From Glandiceps talaboti (lineage: Eukaryota; Hemichordata; Enteropneusta; Spengelidae): a DNA stretch of 64,000 nt. The position numbers were made by a program, and so were the translations under genes. Under the pieces are notes generated by a model. The model did no database searches. It saw nothing but the letters and a program-made list of their open reading frames with translations, and was not told the DNA's origin. Location: positions 26,694,595 to 26,758,594 of the forward strand of contig NC_135549.1 in assembly GCF_964340395.1 (NCBI RefSeq), given 5' to 3'. This document shows positions 1-10,827 of the stretch, one piece after another. Within the stretch, counting starts at the first letter, position 1, and the number at the start of each line of letters is the position of its first letter.

Positions 1-322
1 TCGTTCAGTCATTGTTTATGAGATACAGAACATAATTTGCTAGTGATCTAGATAATAAAGAAAGATGTTATGCTCACATAAATGGTCATGTATGCTGTAT
101 CGATAAATCATTTACTATCATAGCATAAAGAGACTCCATTTTATGTTTGTGGTGTTGCATTTTAAATAAATGTATGAATAAATTTCATGCCCTGCTGCAT
201 TATACTAGTGATGTCAAGTTCTCCATGATATAAGCAACCACCTCTGATGTTACCTTTTCCTTTATAGGTGCCAGACCTGAGGAAAACTTGTCGAGCTAGC
301 CACTGGAGCATACAAATTTGAA
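1..322. other. Unassigned AT-rich sequence
   Basis: I see no gene, RNA or clear repeat here. The sequence is non-coding in appearance and leads into the minisatellite that follows. Confidence 0.5.
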
Positions 323-754
323 TTGAAATTACCTCCACAGTCAACACACGTACACCCATCACCACCACCGTCAACATACTCAACACCACCACAGTCAACA
401 CACCAATCACCACCACAGCAAATACCCGCACAACCAATACCAGTACAGCCAGGACAACCACAGCCAATACCAGTACGGCCGATACCACCACAGCCAATAC
501 CAGTATAGCTAATACCAGTACAGCCAGGACTACCACAGCCAATACCAGTACACTGAGCCAGGGCCACCACAGCCAATACCAGTACAGCCAGGACCACCAC
601 AGCCAATACCAGTACAGGCAAGACCACCACAGCCAATACCAGTACAGCAAAGACCACCACAGCCAATACCAGTACAGCCAAGACCACCACAGCCAATACC
701 AGTACAGTCAAGACCACCACAGCCAATACCAGTACAGCCAAGACCACCACAGCC
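323..754. repeat. 30-bp minisatellite, proline/glutamine-rich if translated
   Basis: From 571 to 754 the unit agccaataccagtacagcca plus a 10-base agaccaccac-type end repeats six times with a strict 30-bp period and few changes. From about 340 to 570 related, looser ACC/CAG-rich units occur. Because 30 is a multiple of three, several frames on both strands stay open. The plus frame from 323 to 508 reads as Pro/Gln-rich decapeptides (QPIPVQPGQP type), and the minus frames read as Val/Leu or Gly/Cys-rich repeats. The plus frame stops at 508, inside the array. I treat the open frames as a by-product of the period, although a repetitive coding exon cannot be excluded. Confidence 0.8.
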
Positions 755-1322
755 TAACTCATCACAAATACACCATACCAGATGAAATAACTGAAGCATT
801 ACAAGTAATTTAAAATATTAATGCCAAGTTTTTTGCATGGTTAAATTAATAATTTATATATATGTGGCTTAATGTGTTAAATGTATACTATGAAAGTTTT
901 ACTTTTCCTCAACAACAGTTTTGTTTTTTGAAAAGACCATCCATACAGGCCAATAGTGTACACACTGTATTGCAGTATATAGCAAAATACTGATTTAGAC
1001 CATATGAAATGAATAATTTGAATAACTTACAAAAATTCACTTGTTAATGTACCATAATACTAATTTGCTGTGTATAATTGTAAGATTGTGCCTGATGTAG
1101 TGTATCATGTAATGCATGGTATTGTTTTAATTCAAATAATTCCAAAATTGTCACAAAGCCCTTTGATATTAGTCAGTATACCACCGCTATGACTACTGAT
1201 GAATTACTAATATTTTGATGTTTTATTTTTAAGTTCCACAATCCTTTTTTTTCAAATGTTAAGTTTTATTTTCTAGTTTACTTTTTACACAAAGATTGTC
1301 TATGTATTTTATTTCCACACAG
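755..1322. other. Unassigned AT-rich sequence
   Basis: No coding potential or repeat structure is apparent. It ends in a pyrimidine-rich tract with TTTCCACACAG at about 1312-1322, which could be a splice acceptor for the exon that follows. Confidence 0.4.
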
Positions 1323-1466
1323 GCTACCGATTCACCTTACAAATCAATCACAACATTTATATCAAGTGTATCTTACAAACAAGCACTGGACATTGCAAGG
1401 GAAGTATATGGACCTTTTAGTGGCTCATTTAAAGGTCCAGATATCAAAAGAACAAGAAGCCACTAG
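1323..1466 (+). CDS. Possible terminal coding exon, family unknown
   Basis: A plausible acceptor (TTTCCACACAG) is followed by 47 sense codons and a TAG stop, starting ATDSPYKSITTF and ending GPDIKRTRSH. The composition looks protein-like: mixed polar and hydrophobic residues, with a basic end. I do not recognise the family and see no upstream exon that clearly joins to it. It lies upstream of, and on the same strand as, the OTU exons, so it could belong to the same gene, but nothing here proves that. A chance open stretch is also possible. Confidence 0.3.
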   Translation, partial: ATDSPYKSITTFISSVSYKQALDIAREVYGPFSGSFKGPDIKRTRSH

Positions 1467-2224
1467 ACCTTGTCATGTGAGGTACTTTTTGTTAATAACA
1501 ATTAGTACCCTCATATATGTAGAAATTTGTATTCTAGTCTAATCCAGTTTATTTTTATAGTGTAAAGGCACTCTAGTCTAATCCAGTTTATTTTTAATGT
1601 GTATAGGCACAGTGGTGTTTGTTAATTACATCTCTCATACATACTTAGACAACTTTAATACATACAATGATCTTCAATCGAATGTACCACTTGTCTCAAG
1701 CTGTGTGCTAAAGATGTATATCTACTAACAGCCAGTTTCGCTAAGGGGCATAAATGTTATCTTTCACCCCCAAGGCTGGCTCAGTCCTCTACACACATAC
1801 ACCCAGGCAGTACATGAAGTAAACATCAAGTTTTTGATGCATACATTGAATACAATTACAAGTGTGTCATGTAATCTGTGAGGTCCACCACAACCCAGCG
1901 TTGTGCTTTAATATCAACAATTTTGTTTACAATTTAACACCAGGGAGTGAAAGATTACACTTGTGATCAATAGGAAGAACTCACTGTTCGTAAGTAGTTG
2001 TAGCACAGTCTGAGACAGGCTTAGCGCTGCATTAGAATTTCGTTGTAGCAGGTGAATTAAATGATTGTGTGATTACATAATGCTTCTTGTTTACAACTCT
2101 ATTCGATTATTGTGTCAACATAACATTTGTTATGATTTATTAGTGTAAACAACCAATTACTAACTTGAAGACATATCTGAATTACTTTCGCAACCTTTCG
2201 TACAAGGACAACAGCATCCTACTA
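1467..2224. other. Unassigned sequence
   Basis: Nothing recognisable except a short local repetition of tctagtctaatccagtttat near 1534-1595. Confidence 0.4.
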
Positions 2225-2463
2225 ATGTACACACTTTTTAACCCCCAAGTTTACATATATTTTGTGTTCTAAATCACAAATAATGTCTGTGTTTCTACAT
2301 ATGTCTGTGTTTATGTTTGTGTAATTTTTTATTTCAAGAATGTCCAGATTTGTTTCAAATTTGGTGTGCAGATTTTGTTTATGAAACTAGTTTTCATTGT
2401 TTTATTTTTATTTGTTTTATTTTTTTATTTTTTTTTGGATGTGGTATGATTAATTTGTTTCAG

Positions 2464-2632
2464 ATATACTAGTCCTTTTTAAAGCCATTATGCAGGCTTT
2501 TCATCTGGAGATGGAAATTGTTTATTCAACAGCGTCAGTACTCTGTTGACAGGCAGTGAACACCTAGTAGACCTTCTATGCCTCTGTACTGGTGTTTATG
2601 GTTTAATTCATTTCCTCCATCTCGTTGACCAG
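2464..2632 (+). pseudogene. OTU-protease exon, upstream copy, with premature stop
   Basis: This is the first copy of the duplicated exon. It has the same acceptor (TTTGTTTCAG) and donor (CCAG|GTATTT) as the downstream copy and encodes the OTU active-site block GDGNCLFNSVSTLL. Read in the frame of its twin, codon 2480-2482 is TAA, where the twin reads through TTGAAA. If spliced into a message it would truncate the protein. Splicing would have to skip this copy for the gene to work. Confidence 0.65.
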
Positions 2633-3116
2633 GTATTTAATATAATTGAAGTGAATATTCAAGTTTGATGTAACATGGTGCAATGTGTGTTTGTATTTCA
2701 TTTCTTAGAAGTAAAGAAATGTAATGTATCAACAATGTAAGCATCACGCACTTCAATTACAATATACATGCATACTTCACTTAGGGACCTGTCAGTTTCT
2801 TCAGCCTGGGGTGGTCGAATTGGTGGTGGAGGGGGGGTGTCACCCTGTTTTTTTAAACATACCTGGTCAAATGTACACACTTTTTAACCCCCATGTTTAC
2901 ACGTATTTTGTGTTCTAAATCACAAATAATGTGTGTGTTTCTACACGCATCTGTGTTTATATTTGTGTAATTTTTATTTCAAGAATGTCTTCAGATTTGT
3001 TTCAAATTTGGTGTGCAGATTTTGTTTATGAAACTAGTTTTCATTGTTTTATTTTTTTTTTTATTTCTTTTTATATTTTTTTTTTTTTTTGATGTGGTAT
3101 GATTAATTTGTTTCAG

Positions 3117-3285
3117 ATATACTAGTCCTTTGAAAAGCCACTATCCAGGCTTTTCATCTGGAGATGGAAATTGTCTGTTCAACAGCGTCAGTACTCTGTT
3201 GACAGGCAGTGAACACCTAGCAGACCTTCTATGCCTCTGTACTGGTGTTTATGGTTTAATTCATTTCCTCCATCTCGTTGTCCAG
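3117..3285 (+). CDS. OTU-like cysteine protease exon, intact copy
   Basis: The exon lies between an acceptor TTTGTTTCAG (to 3116) and a donor CCAG|GTATTT (3286). It encodes SHYPGFSSGDGNCLFNSVST and onward through LLTGSEHLADLLCLCTGVYG. The motif G-D-G-N-C-L-F is the OTU catalytic Asp/Cys box; in this family the Cys is the nucleophile that removes ubiquitin or a related modifier. OTU domains of this type occur in host deubiquitinases and in proteins carried by animal transposons. One base precedes the first codon and the exon ends on a codon boundary, so it joins in phase 0 to the exon at 3629. The catalytic His end of the domain is not visible in the window. Confidence 0.6.
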
Positions 3286-3628
3286 GTATTTAATATAATT
3301 GAAGTGAATATTAAAGTTTGATGTAACATGGTGCAATGTGTGTTTGTATTTCATTTCTTTTTTTTAGAAGTAAAGAAATGTAATGTATCAACAATGTAAG
3401 CATCACGCAATTCAATTACAATATACATGCATACTTCACTTAGGGACCTGTCAGTTTCTTCAGCCTGGGGTGGTCGAATTGGTGGTGGTGGGGGGTCACC
3501 CTGTTTTTTTAAATGGGGGGGGGGGAGATGCTGTTTTTTAAAATTGTAGATAGGGGAGGTCATTGTGTTTTGGATTTTGATGGAATCAAAAAATCACAAT
3601 TTATATATATTTTTCCTTTTCCCTCCAG

Positions 3629-3814
3629 TATAAAACCAAATTTGTAAGTATAGGAGTGGCAATGCAGTTTTTGCATACCACATGCCTGGGATCCCTTGTT
3701 CTAAAAATGGACAGCATGTATGAAGCACAACTACCAAGCACTGAAGAATATTTAAATTTTGCTTTTAGGAAAGAGGCCCATGTAGGGCTCAAAGATACTT
3801 CATACTCTGGTTAA
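3629..3814 (+). CDS. Putative terminal exon of the OTU-like gene
   Basis: After a polypyrimidine tract and acceptor (TTTTCCCTCCAG) there are 61 sense codons, starting YKTKFVSIGVAMQFLHTTCL and ending AHVGLKDTSYSG, then TAA. The phase (0) matches the donor of the intact OTU exon at 3285. The spacing and content resemble the middle of transposon-associated OTU proteins, in which a helix rich in Tyr, Phe and Arg/Lys precedes the C-terminal His segment. The stop comes before any recognisable catalytic His, so the joined product looks truncated. An AATAAA at 3813-3818 overlaps the stop and could serve as a polyadenylation signal. Confidence 0.45.
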   Translation, partial: YKTKFVSIGVAMQFLHTTCLGSLVLKMDSMYEAQLPSTEEYLNFAFRKEAHVGLKDTSYSG

Positions 3815-3818
3815 TAAA

Positions 3819-4395
3819 CGCTATTTATTCATTATAATAGAGTTTGCATATAATGTATTGATTATAGAATGTGTTTTTAAATTGAGTATGTTGGGAAATT
3901 GTTAGTCAATACTGAATTCTTCACACAAGTTTATGATTGCGTGTTACAATTATGGTCATATACATCATAATGTGTCAATTGAGAATGGATTTATCTTTGT
4001 TATGTATTAATTTATAATGAATATTTATACAAATGCAAATTCAGTTTCCAAAGGCCAGAAATGTTTTCCACAGTGTCTAACAAAAGTAAAGAAAATTTTG
4101 TCAGTGGTATTTGCAGGATTGGGAAGACTGACTATTGGGTCCCCTATAAACAAAACAATGTAGCCATGATAAGGTTAGCCTCACCTTTCTTGCATTTGTA
4201 CTTACTGTACTCAATAGATGGCTTAGGAATTGGAAAGTGAAACTAAACATTGAAAGACAAGATAGACACCTCTCCATGACCAAAAAGTACCTCCTATTCT
4301 TGGAAAACCTGCCCCTTTTTTAACCGTGAAAGGACCTGATGGAAAGCATGACACCGAGATCCGTCTTTCACCATGTGTGGCAGTGCATGATCTCA
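3819..4395. other. Unassigned sequence
   Basis: No gene or repeat recognised. Confidence 0.4.
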
Positions 4396-4770
4396 TCAGC
4401 ACAGTTGTGGAGTCATGATGGGTGAATGGTTGGCGTGACCGGCTTGGAATCTACAGGTTGCAGGTTCGAGCCCTGTCGCTGCCTGCTGTTTGTTTCTGAG
4501 TGGCTAAAGTCCTTGGGCAAGATTTGAACCACGACTGTGCTTCAGTCAACCCAGCTGTATAATTGGGGACCTGGTAGGATGTAGGTTGCAATGTGAAGGC
4601 TTTAATCCTATGCGCTGAAATGGCTGCAATGGATTGTATGCTCCCCAGGGAGTTGAGGAAGACTAAAGGGCCGTTGTGCCGTTCTGATCTGAGCCAGGGG
4701 TAATAATTGTAAAGCGCTTTGAGCACGGTGTGGGAAAGCGCTATATAAGAAACCAACATTATTGATGGTT
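4396..4770 (+). mobile_element. tRNA-derived SINE
   Basis: A box A-like TGGCGTGACCGG at about 4431 and a perfect box B, GGTTCGAGCCC at 4463-4473, form a split RNA polymerase III promoter. The 3' end carries GTAAAGCGCTTTGAGCACG (from 4709) and AAAGCGCTATATAAGA, a tail motif shared by many deuterostome SINEs and their partner LINEs. Some substitutions in the tRNA-like head, and the lack of a clean tail and target duplication, suggest an old copy. It encodes no protein. Confidence 0.7.
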
Positions 4771-5250
4771 ATTTGGATTACTTAGACAGGTGATACCACT
4801 TGAAATTTAGCATATAAATGTGTTTTCATAATAGAATGTTGTGTTGTGTTGCAGTATAAGTTTTATTACTATTACATTTGTATTCCATAGTCATACTGAT
4901 ATAGGAAGGTCAACAGAGTATGTCACAGGGACCTTTCAATGTTCAATGTAACATAGATGATATCATCACATGACAGTATGTCATGCACAACACATGGAAA
5001 TAAGACTTGAAGTTCACCTTGAACTTTTCATTAAATGTTCCTTTAGTTTGCTTCTCTTTGTATTTACAGTTTACAGGTATGCTTTCTTATTTAACATAGT
5101 CAATAACCACTTTGTTTACATTAATCCAATCCAAGGGTGCCCGCAAACTGACAAGGTTTTGTTAGACAAGTATTCCATTTTTCCAGCTTTATTTAAACTG
5201 TGATTTACATTTTACAGTGTCAATAAGCTTACCTACCATGAGGACACCCT
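4771..5250. other. Unassigned sequence
   Basis: No gene or repeat recognised. Confidence 0.4.
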
Positions 5251-5254
5251 ACCA

Positions 5255-5850
5255 TTGGATCCCAGATAACACCACACTGACGGCCCGACGTCGGCAAAAT
5301 TGGGTCGGTGTGTCAACGTTTTCCCAACGTCGGCAGAAGGTCGGCACATGCATGACGTTGATAATTGAAAGCATATAAAATGTGTTGTGTTGTCATTTTT
5401 CAATACTTGCCGTAGTTGGGAAGCACCAGTGAGGCTTTATTTCACAAGAATAACGACTAAAACAACCGTGTTAACTTGCCGAATGCCACCGTCGGACCAA
5501 CGTTGGCTCAACCATGCAACATATACCCTGCGACTTGGTGCTCACGTGATTGTCACGATATGAATGTGTGAATATTGGGTCGGTGTGTCAACGTTTTCCC
5601 GACGTCGGCACATGCATGACGTTGATAATTGAAAGCATATAAAATGCGTTGTGTTGTCATTTTTCAGTACTTGCCGTACTTGGGAAGCATCAATGAGGCT
5701 TTATTTCACAAGAATAACGACTAAAACAATCGTTTTAACTTGCCGAATGCCACCGTCAGCTCAACCATATCATGGAGCTATAAACCTGCGCTGTCGACTG
5801 GGTGATCACGTGATTGTTACGATGCGAATGTATAGCACGCCCTCAAGATA
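5255..5850. repeat. Two tandem copies of a 280-bp unit with ACGTCGG/GTTGG motifs
   Basis: Copy one (about 5295-5520) and copy two (about 5576-5775) both run ttgggtcggtgtgtcaacgt, then catgcatgacgttgataatt, then a stretch ending in ttgccgaatgccaccgtc. The left edge has cccagataacaccacactg. Its reverse complement closely matches the right edge of the array at 20037-20335 (caggtgtgctatctggg), so the two loci appear to be ends of one element family. Confidence 0.7.
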
Positions 5851-6566
5851 AGAAGTGTCTTCTGGTTGACTGCATGCCGCCAACTCGTCATCTCGTTTAC
5901 TAAGCGTTTTAGGATTTGTTTTCACCTTGGTGAGTATATTTATCTTACATAATTACTGTCAAAATGACCATGAATATGTTTTATTGTCTAGATTGTTAAA
6001 TAAGACGACAGAAATTGCGAAACATGGTATGTATAGTTCAACGTGCACATTTGATAGCATGGGCGCGAGAATGATCGCACTGTGATCAGTAGCGTACAAT
6101 ACACAATATTAATGCCTTTTTCATAAATATTTTCAATTATCACGAAACAAAAACATACCAAATAGTAATACCAATACAATAAACTAAATTTCTATGTGAT
6201 TGGGTAAGGTATAACTTGATGCGTTCGTCTTACAGAGCCGATTGTATGTGATCCCGCTGTCTCGGAACGCGTATGGGGGTCACCATGGAAATGGACACGA
6301 AATAACCGTGTCTGTTCCATTCACCCTCCTCGTGTTTAAATTTTGTTTCCGCGCGATCCTTTACGTCATACAAATGTAACATTGTTGCCATCATTTGCAC
6401 CAGATTGTGAGCTCCAATTCTATACTCGGAACAATAACATAACATGGCATTTTCGATGTGAAGGCATGGACGTTTGCACCTGAACGACTGGTGTTCAGAA
6501 AAATGTATGTTTTTTGCACTTGTGAAGTTTTTGTACTTGAAGTATATGTATGATTGGGGGTATAAA
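5851..6566. other. Unassigned sequence
   Basis: No gene recognised. There are short frames but nothing with splice context or a known motif. Confidence 0.4.
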
Positions 6567-7178
6567 TATACGGCGGCCCACAGGTGACAGACGAAAACTA
6601 AATTTGTGCTATAAATAATTGATTTTTGAGGGCAAAATATTTAATAAAAGGATAACACTTTTATTTCATACGACAAAACATTAATTTCTTGGGTCAATAT
6701 AGAAATATCAAAGTAAAAAACTACAATTTCTGTGACAAATAAATTCTTTTTACGGAGCAGAAAATTAATTTGCGAAACGAAAACTTTTATTCGTGTGGCC
6801 CAACCTTTATTTTCGAGTGATAACATTTAAGTTGCGGGATAAAATGTAAATGTCAAGCCGGAATATGAATTTAAGTCCCTTACAATCTTATACTATGACT
6901 GCAGAAACAACATTTGTCACTATACAACCTCCTTTTCTTATCGACGAGATTTACTTAACACAGGATGCAACATTAATGTTTGGGGACGAAACATTAATAC
7001 GCGAGGACAAAACTTTCTTTTTGCTTGACGGAGGTTGGACTGCATGACGGAAATTGATTATATATCCCACAATCCTCGGCACACTCTTGGCGGCTATTTC
7101 AACTTCGCGACCAGCACTATATCTGATCATGTCAAGTGGTAAACACATCAATTGTTTCCAGTGTATAATTTTTTTTCT
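6567..7178 (+). repeat. Left arm of a 0.6-kb inverted repeat, with internal 21-bp periodicity
   Basis: The arm begins at tacggcggcccacaggtgac and ends at ccagtgtataatttttttct. It is nearly identical to the reverse complement of 9753-10357. Inside, from about 6645 to 7050, the sequence has a degenerate 21-bp period: each unit is A-rich, then TTAAT/TTTAT, then a G/C-containing tail. Translation of the arm therefore shows seven-residue repeats such as EINVLSY, EIKVLSF and DETLIRE. No known protein is encoded. Confidence 0.85.
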
Positions 7179-7187
7179 CTGCCTGCC

Positions 7188-7246
<59 letters not shown>

Positions 7247-7247
7247 T
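7179..7247. repeat. (TGTC)n microsatellite
   Basis: About 16 TGTC units sit exactly at the inner end of the left arm. The right arm has the complementary GACA run at its inner end. Confidence 0.95.
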
Positions 7248-8140
7248 CAATTCAATTCAATTCAATTCAATAAATTTATTATCCGGAAATTTGTCTTTCG
7301 GCTCAAAACACAATTTACAAACAATTTACACAAGTACAATATATACATATACATACAGTGAGTTTAAAAGGACTTTACAGTGAGTTTAAAATAGACACAG
7401 CTGTTGGAACGAACGATTTTTTAAAAAGGTTTTTCCTTGCAAGAGGCATTCTGTGACGGCGACCAGATGGGAGCTTTAATAGTGAAAGAATTATGCAAGG
7501 GGTGCATATAATCGTTGACTACTTTCTGGGCTTTCCTGTTAACTGCCGTATGATAATGACATGCCAGTGTTGTTTGACGACAACCAATGATCTTCTCTGC
7601 TGTATTTACAATACGACAAAGTTTACTCTTGTTTTTAACCGTGAGATTACCATACCAAAAGATTATATTGAAAGTCAAAACACTTTCAATAAAAGACCTA
7701 TACACTAATTGCAGCACGTTCTGACTGACATCGAATGACTTTAATTTCCTAAGGAGATATAGTCTCTGTTGAGCTTTTTTCGCAATATAGTCTGTGTTTT
7801 CGGCAAAGGAGAGCTTGCCATCGAGAATTGACCCAAGGTATTTGAAACTAGTAACAACTTCAACAGAGTCTCTTTTCATTAATACAGGTGTAAATAGGTC
7901 AGTTACTTTATGTGCTACAACTAATTATTTTGTTTTTGAAACATTCATTTCTAAAAAGCTGTCTTTACACCAATTCTTTAAAATATTCAGCTAAAAAGCT
8001 TCATCGAGTAACAGACCAACAAGTGCCATGTCATCGGCAAATTTAAACAGACAACTTATTGCAGAATTACATCTCATGTGATCAGTATAAATTGAAAATA
8101 ATGTTGGTGACAACACGCAACCTTGGGAAGCACCAGCATT
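7248..8140 (-). mobile_element. Decayed 5'-truncated L2-like LINE (RT C-terminal half)
   Basis: Read on the minus strand, 8140 to 7421 gives one frame of reverse transcriptase. It starts with motif B (GASQGCVLSPTLFSIYTDHM), then the catalytic FADD (8041-8030), then a thumb/C-terminal region with FKYLGSILDGKL, KKAQQRLYLLRKLKSF and a KAQKVVNDYMHPLH-like end typical of L2/Rex-type LINEs. Two in-frame stops (TAG just after FADD..DEAF, and TAA after NVSKTK) and loss of everything upstream make it non-functional. The 3' end is a (TTGAA)n run (plus-strand ttcaa repeats, 7248-7270), a simple-repeat tail that supports retroposition. Confidence 0.8.
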
Positions 8141-9421
8141 CAGTACAATTTGATCTAATCACCAACTTTAATCACACGCAAAACATGTACTATCAAAAGG
8201 CCATGATGTATTGTGATGTATGCTCCCATTATAAGAAATTGATGTCAAAAATGAGATTTTCACTTTCCATGGGGATAATGGACTCCAACTTTTGAAAAGA
8301 CAATTAATATAAGCACCAGTCCTTAAAAAGTTAAAATTGTGTTACAATACACATCAATGACGCAATTGTATATTTTCTCAGTTTAGTCGCCTGGTGGCGC
8401 TGTTCACGCTGCAAACTATAGCATCTTTTCTTGATTCTATTTATTGCTAAAATGAATACTGTGATACCGACATTTTTCGATGTTTAGCCAAGTAAGCTTA
8501 TTCTTCAATATATCATGAATTACTTCAGAGATGCCTCCTACATGCAATGAAATCAAAAGATTCCGTAAACAAAATCCATTGGAAAAAAGGAAGTTAGTTT
8601 CATCAAGATCTATAATTGAGATTCACCCATTGTTTTTATGTATTCATATCGTTTCTACTTTGCCCACGTTAACACCCAACCAAAACTTTAAAAGGTACTT
8701 ATAGGACGAAATGTCATTTACAATGTACTGATAACTGGTTTTACTTATGGACATTGAAAAAAACACTTGTTAATTGCTATGGATTCACGCGGCATTTTGA
8801 CTTCTAAAACAAAACACGGGTGTGATTATTATGTTTGCGCGATTGTCATGTTGCAGGAACCCGTGCCATCAGATTTATTATACCCACATGTATGTCCCTC
8901 ATCTCAAATGCCAAATGTTTACAAGATCTTTGTGGAACTTTAAAGCCTCCTCTTAATCATTGGGTTGGGTAGTGTCACGGGTATTCATCACATAAGGCTA
9001 CGGTTAGAATGTACGGCAGGGAGGAGGGGGGGGGAGAAAGAAAATATTTTGGTCAAAAGAATTTCGTAGCCCCCCCCCCCATAATTTTCGTAACCCGCGA
9101 CACAATTTAATATGTGTAATTATAACCCACCCCCACTTCCGTACAACTATATGGTACACTGTATTATAATAAAAGTGACATTCGACTTCAGCGTCCATAC
9201 ATTACAATATAAGATTTAAAATTTCATTACCCAAATAGATGCAACAAAATGTCTTACATTGGGCTGTAACCTACACTTTGAAATACTTGGCCAGCAGGGT
9301 TTTTTCTTTCAATTTTGATTTGGGTAGAAACAGCATCACCCATGATAGCTTGTGGGTAGGGTATCGGAGGGGTTCCTCTCCCACAGTGTGCTTTAAATTT
9401 TTATGATAACGGATGATAAAG

Positions 9422-9425
<4 letters not shown>
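8141..9425. other. Unassigned sequence inside the inverted repeat
   Basis: No gene recognised. It contains a short C-run (9070-9080) and G-rich patches around 9018-9035. Confidence 0.4.
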
Positions 9426-9500
<75 letters not shown>

Positions 9501-9701
9501 GGACAGCCAGCCAGTCAGCCATACATACATACATACATACATACATACATACATACATACATACATAAACACATACAGCCAGTCAGAAGAGACAGACAGA
9601 CAGAGATAGAGACAGGCAGACATACAGACAGACATACAGAGGGGGAGACATACATACACACACACACATACAGCCAGACATACAGACAGACAGACAGAGA
9701 T

Positions 9702-9750
<49 letters not shown>

Positions 9751-9752
9751 GA
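9426..9752. repeat. Compound microsatellite: (GA)n, (CATA)n, (GACA)n
   Basis: A GA run fills 9426-9500, a CATA run about 9521-9567, and interrupted GACA/CATA tracts continue to 9752, where the right inverted arm begins. Translation gives only low-complexity Ser/Leu, Tyr/Val or Arg/Glu strings in all frames, which I do not call genes. Confidence 0.95.
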
Positions 9753-10357
9753 AAAATTATACACTGGAAACAATTGGTGTGTTTACCACTTGACATGATC
9801 AGATATAGTGCTGGTCGCGAAGTTGAAATAGCCGCCAAGAGTGTGCCGAGGATTGTGGGATATATAATCAATTTCCGTCATGCAGTCCAACTTCCGTCAA
9901 GCAAAAAGAAAGTTTTGTCCTCGCGTATTAATGTTTCGTCCCCAAACATTAATGTTGCATCCTGTATTAAGTAAATCTCGTCGATTAGAAAAGGAGGTTG
10001 TATGGTGACAAATGTTGTTTCTGCAGTCAGAGTATAAGATTGTAAGGGACTTAAATTCATATTCCGGTTTGACATTTACATTTTATCCCGCAACTTAAAT
10101 GTTATCACTCGAAAATAAAGGTTGGGCCACACGAATAAAAGTTTTCGTTTCGCAAATTAATTTTCTGCTCCGTAAAAAGAATTTATTTGTCACAGAAATT
10201 GTAGTTTTTTGCTTTGATATTTCTATATTGACCCAAGAAATTAATGTTTTGTCGTATGAAATAAAAGTGTTATCCTTTTATTAAATATTTTGCCCTCAAA
10301 AATCAATTATTTATAGCACAAATTTAGTTTTCGTCTGTCACCTGTGGGCCACCGTAT
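9753..10357 (-). repeat. Right arm of the 0.6-kb inverted repeat
   Basis: This is the reverse complement of 6567-7178 with few differences, and it carries the same 21-bp periodic core. Both arms end internally in a GACA/TGTC run, so each copy looks like a unit with one defined end (CGGCGGCCCACAGG) and one microsatellite end. The pair may be two head-to-head insertions or one foldback element that has captured about 2.6 kb. Confidence 0.85.
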
Positions 10358-10827
10358 AAATATGTGTAATGGAACAATTTATGTTGTATATTTTGCATAC
10401 CTGTGTGTGACGTTTAGCCACTTGTGCAATGTGTGTGGGCAGTATGGGGTCAAGTAATCATTGAGTGTGGTTGTTGTTAAAACTATAAGGGGACAATCAT
10501 TATTTATTAGTATGGTGGACCCTGTATTTATTTTATTTTATTTGGAGGGGTAGGGGAGAGGTTGGGTTTTTTTTTTCCACAAAAAGGCTATCCTCCAAAT
10601 GCAATGATATATATGGGAAGGTTCCATAAACCACCGGTCACTTTAGTGTGATAAATCAAGAAATTTGCTGGGTTTTCTCTGGGTTTTAAAATTTATTAGT
10701 AAAACAGCAAAACTCTGTAAAAATATGCCAACATTTGACATTTTCTTTTATATTCTTATGTAAAATTTACTAATGCTGAAAATTGAATATTAGTAAATTC
10801 CAGTTTTTAATAATTAATTTACTAATT
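10358..10827. other. Unassigned AT-rich sequence
   Basis: No gene recognised. Confidence 0.4.

Larger units (their letters stand above)
2225..3520. repeat. Tandem segmental duplication of about 645 bp
   Basis: The segment from about 2225 to 2866 is repeated at about 2871 to 3520 in the same orientation. Both copies begin with atgtacacactttttaaccc, contain the same 169-bp OTU-type exon, and end around ggtggtcgaattggtggtgg followed by a G-run. The copies differ by scattered substitutions and by homopolymer length, mainly in the T-rich tract before the exon. This is a local gene-internal duplication that doubled an exon and its flanking introns. Confidence 0.9.

Noticed and set aside
162-799. 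Long minus-strand Val/Leu-rich and Gly/Cys-rich frames over the first minisatellite
   Set aside because: They are generated by the 30-bp period, occur in all three frames, and have no start or splice context.
4396-4770. A functional tRNA gene around the GGTTCGAGCCC box
   Set aside because: The box A region is degenerate, no cloverleaf closes, and the downstream conserved tail marks a SINE.
6641-7050. Heptad-like protein (EINVLSY-type repeats) in the inverted arms
   Set aside because: The seven-residue pattern follows from the 21-bp DNA period and appears on both strands and in both arms; no protein family matches.
9271-9871. Ser/Leu, Tyr/Val/Cys and Arg/Glu-rich frames
   Set aside because: Simple translations of GA, CATA and GACA microsatellites.
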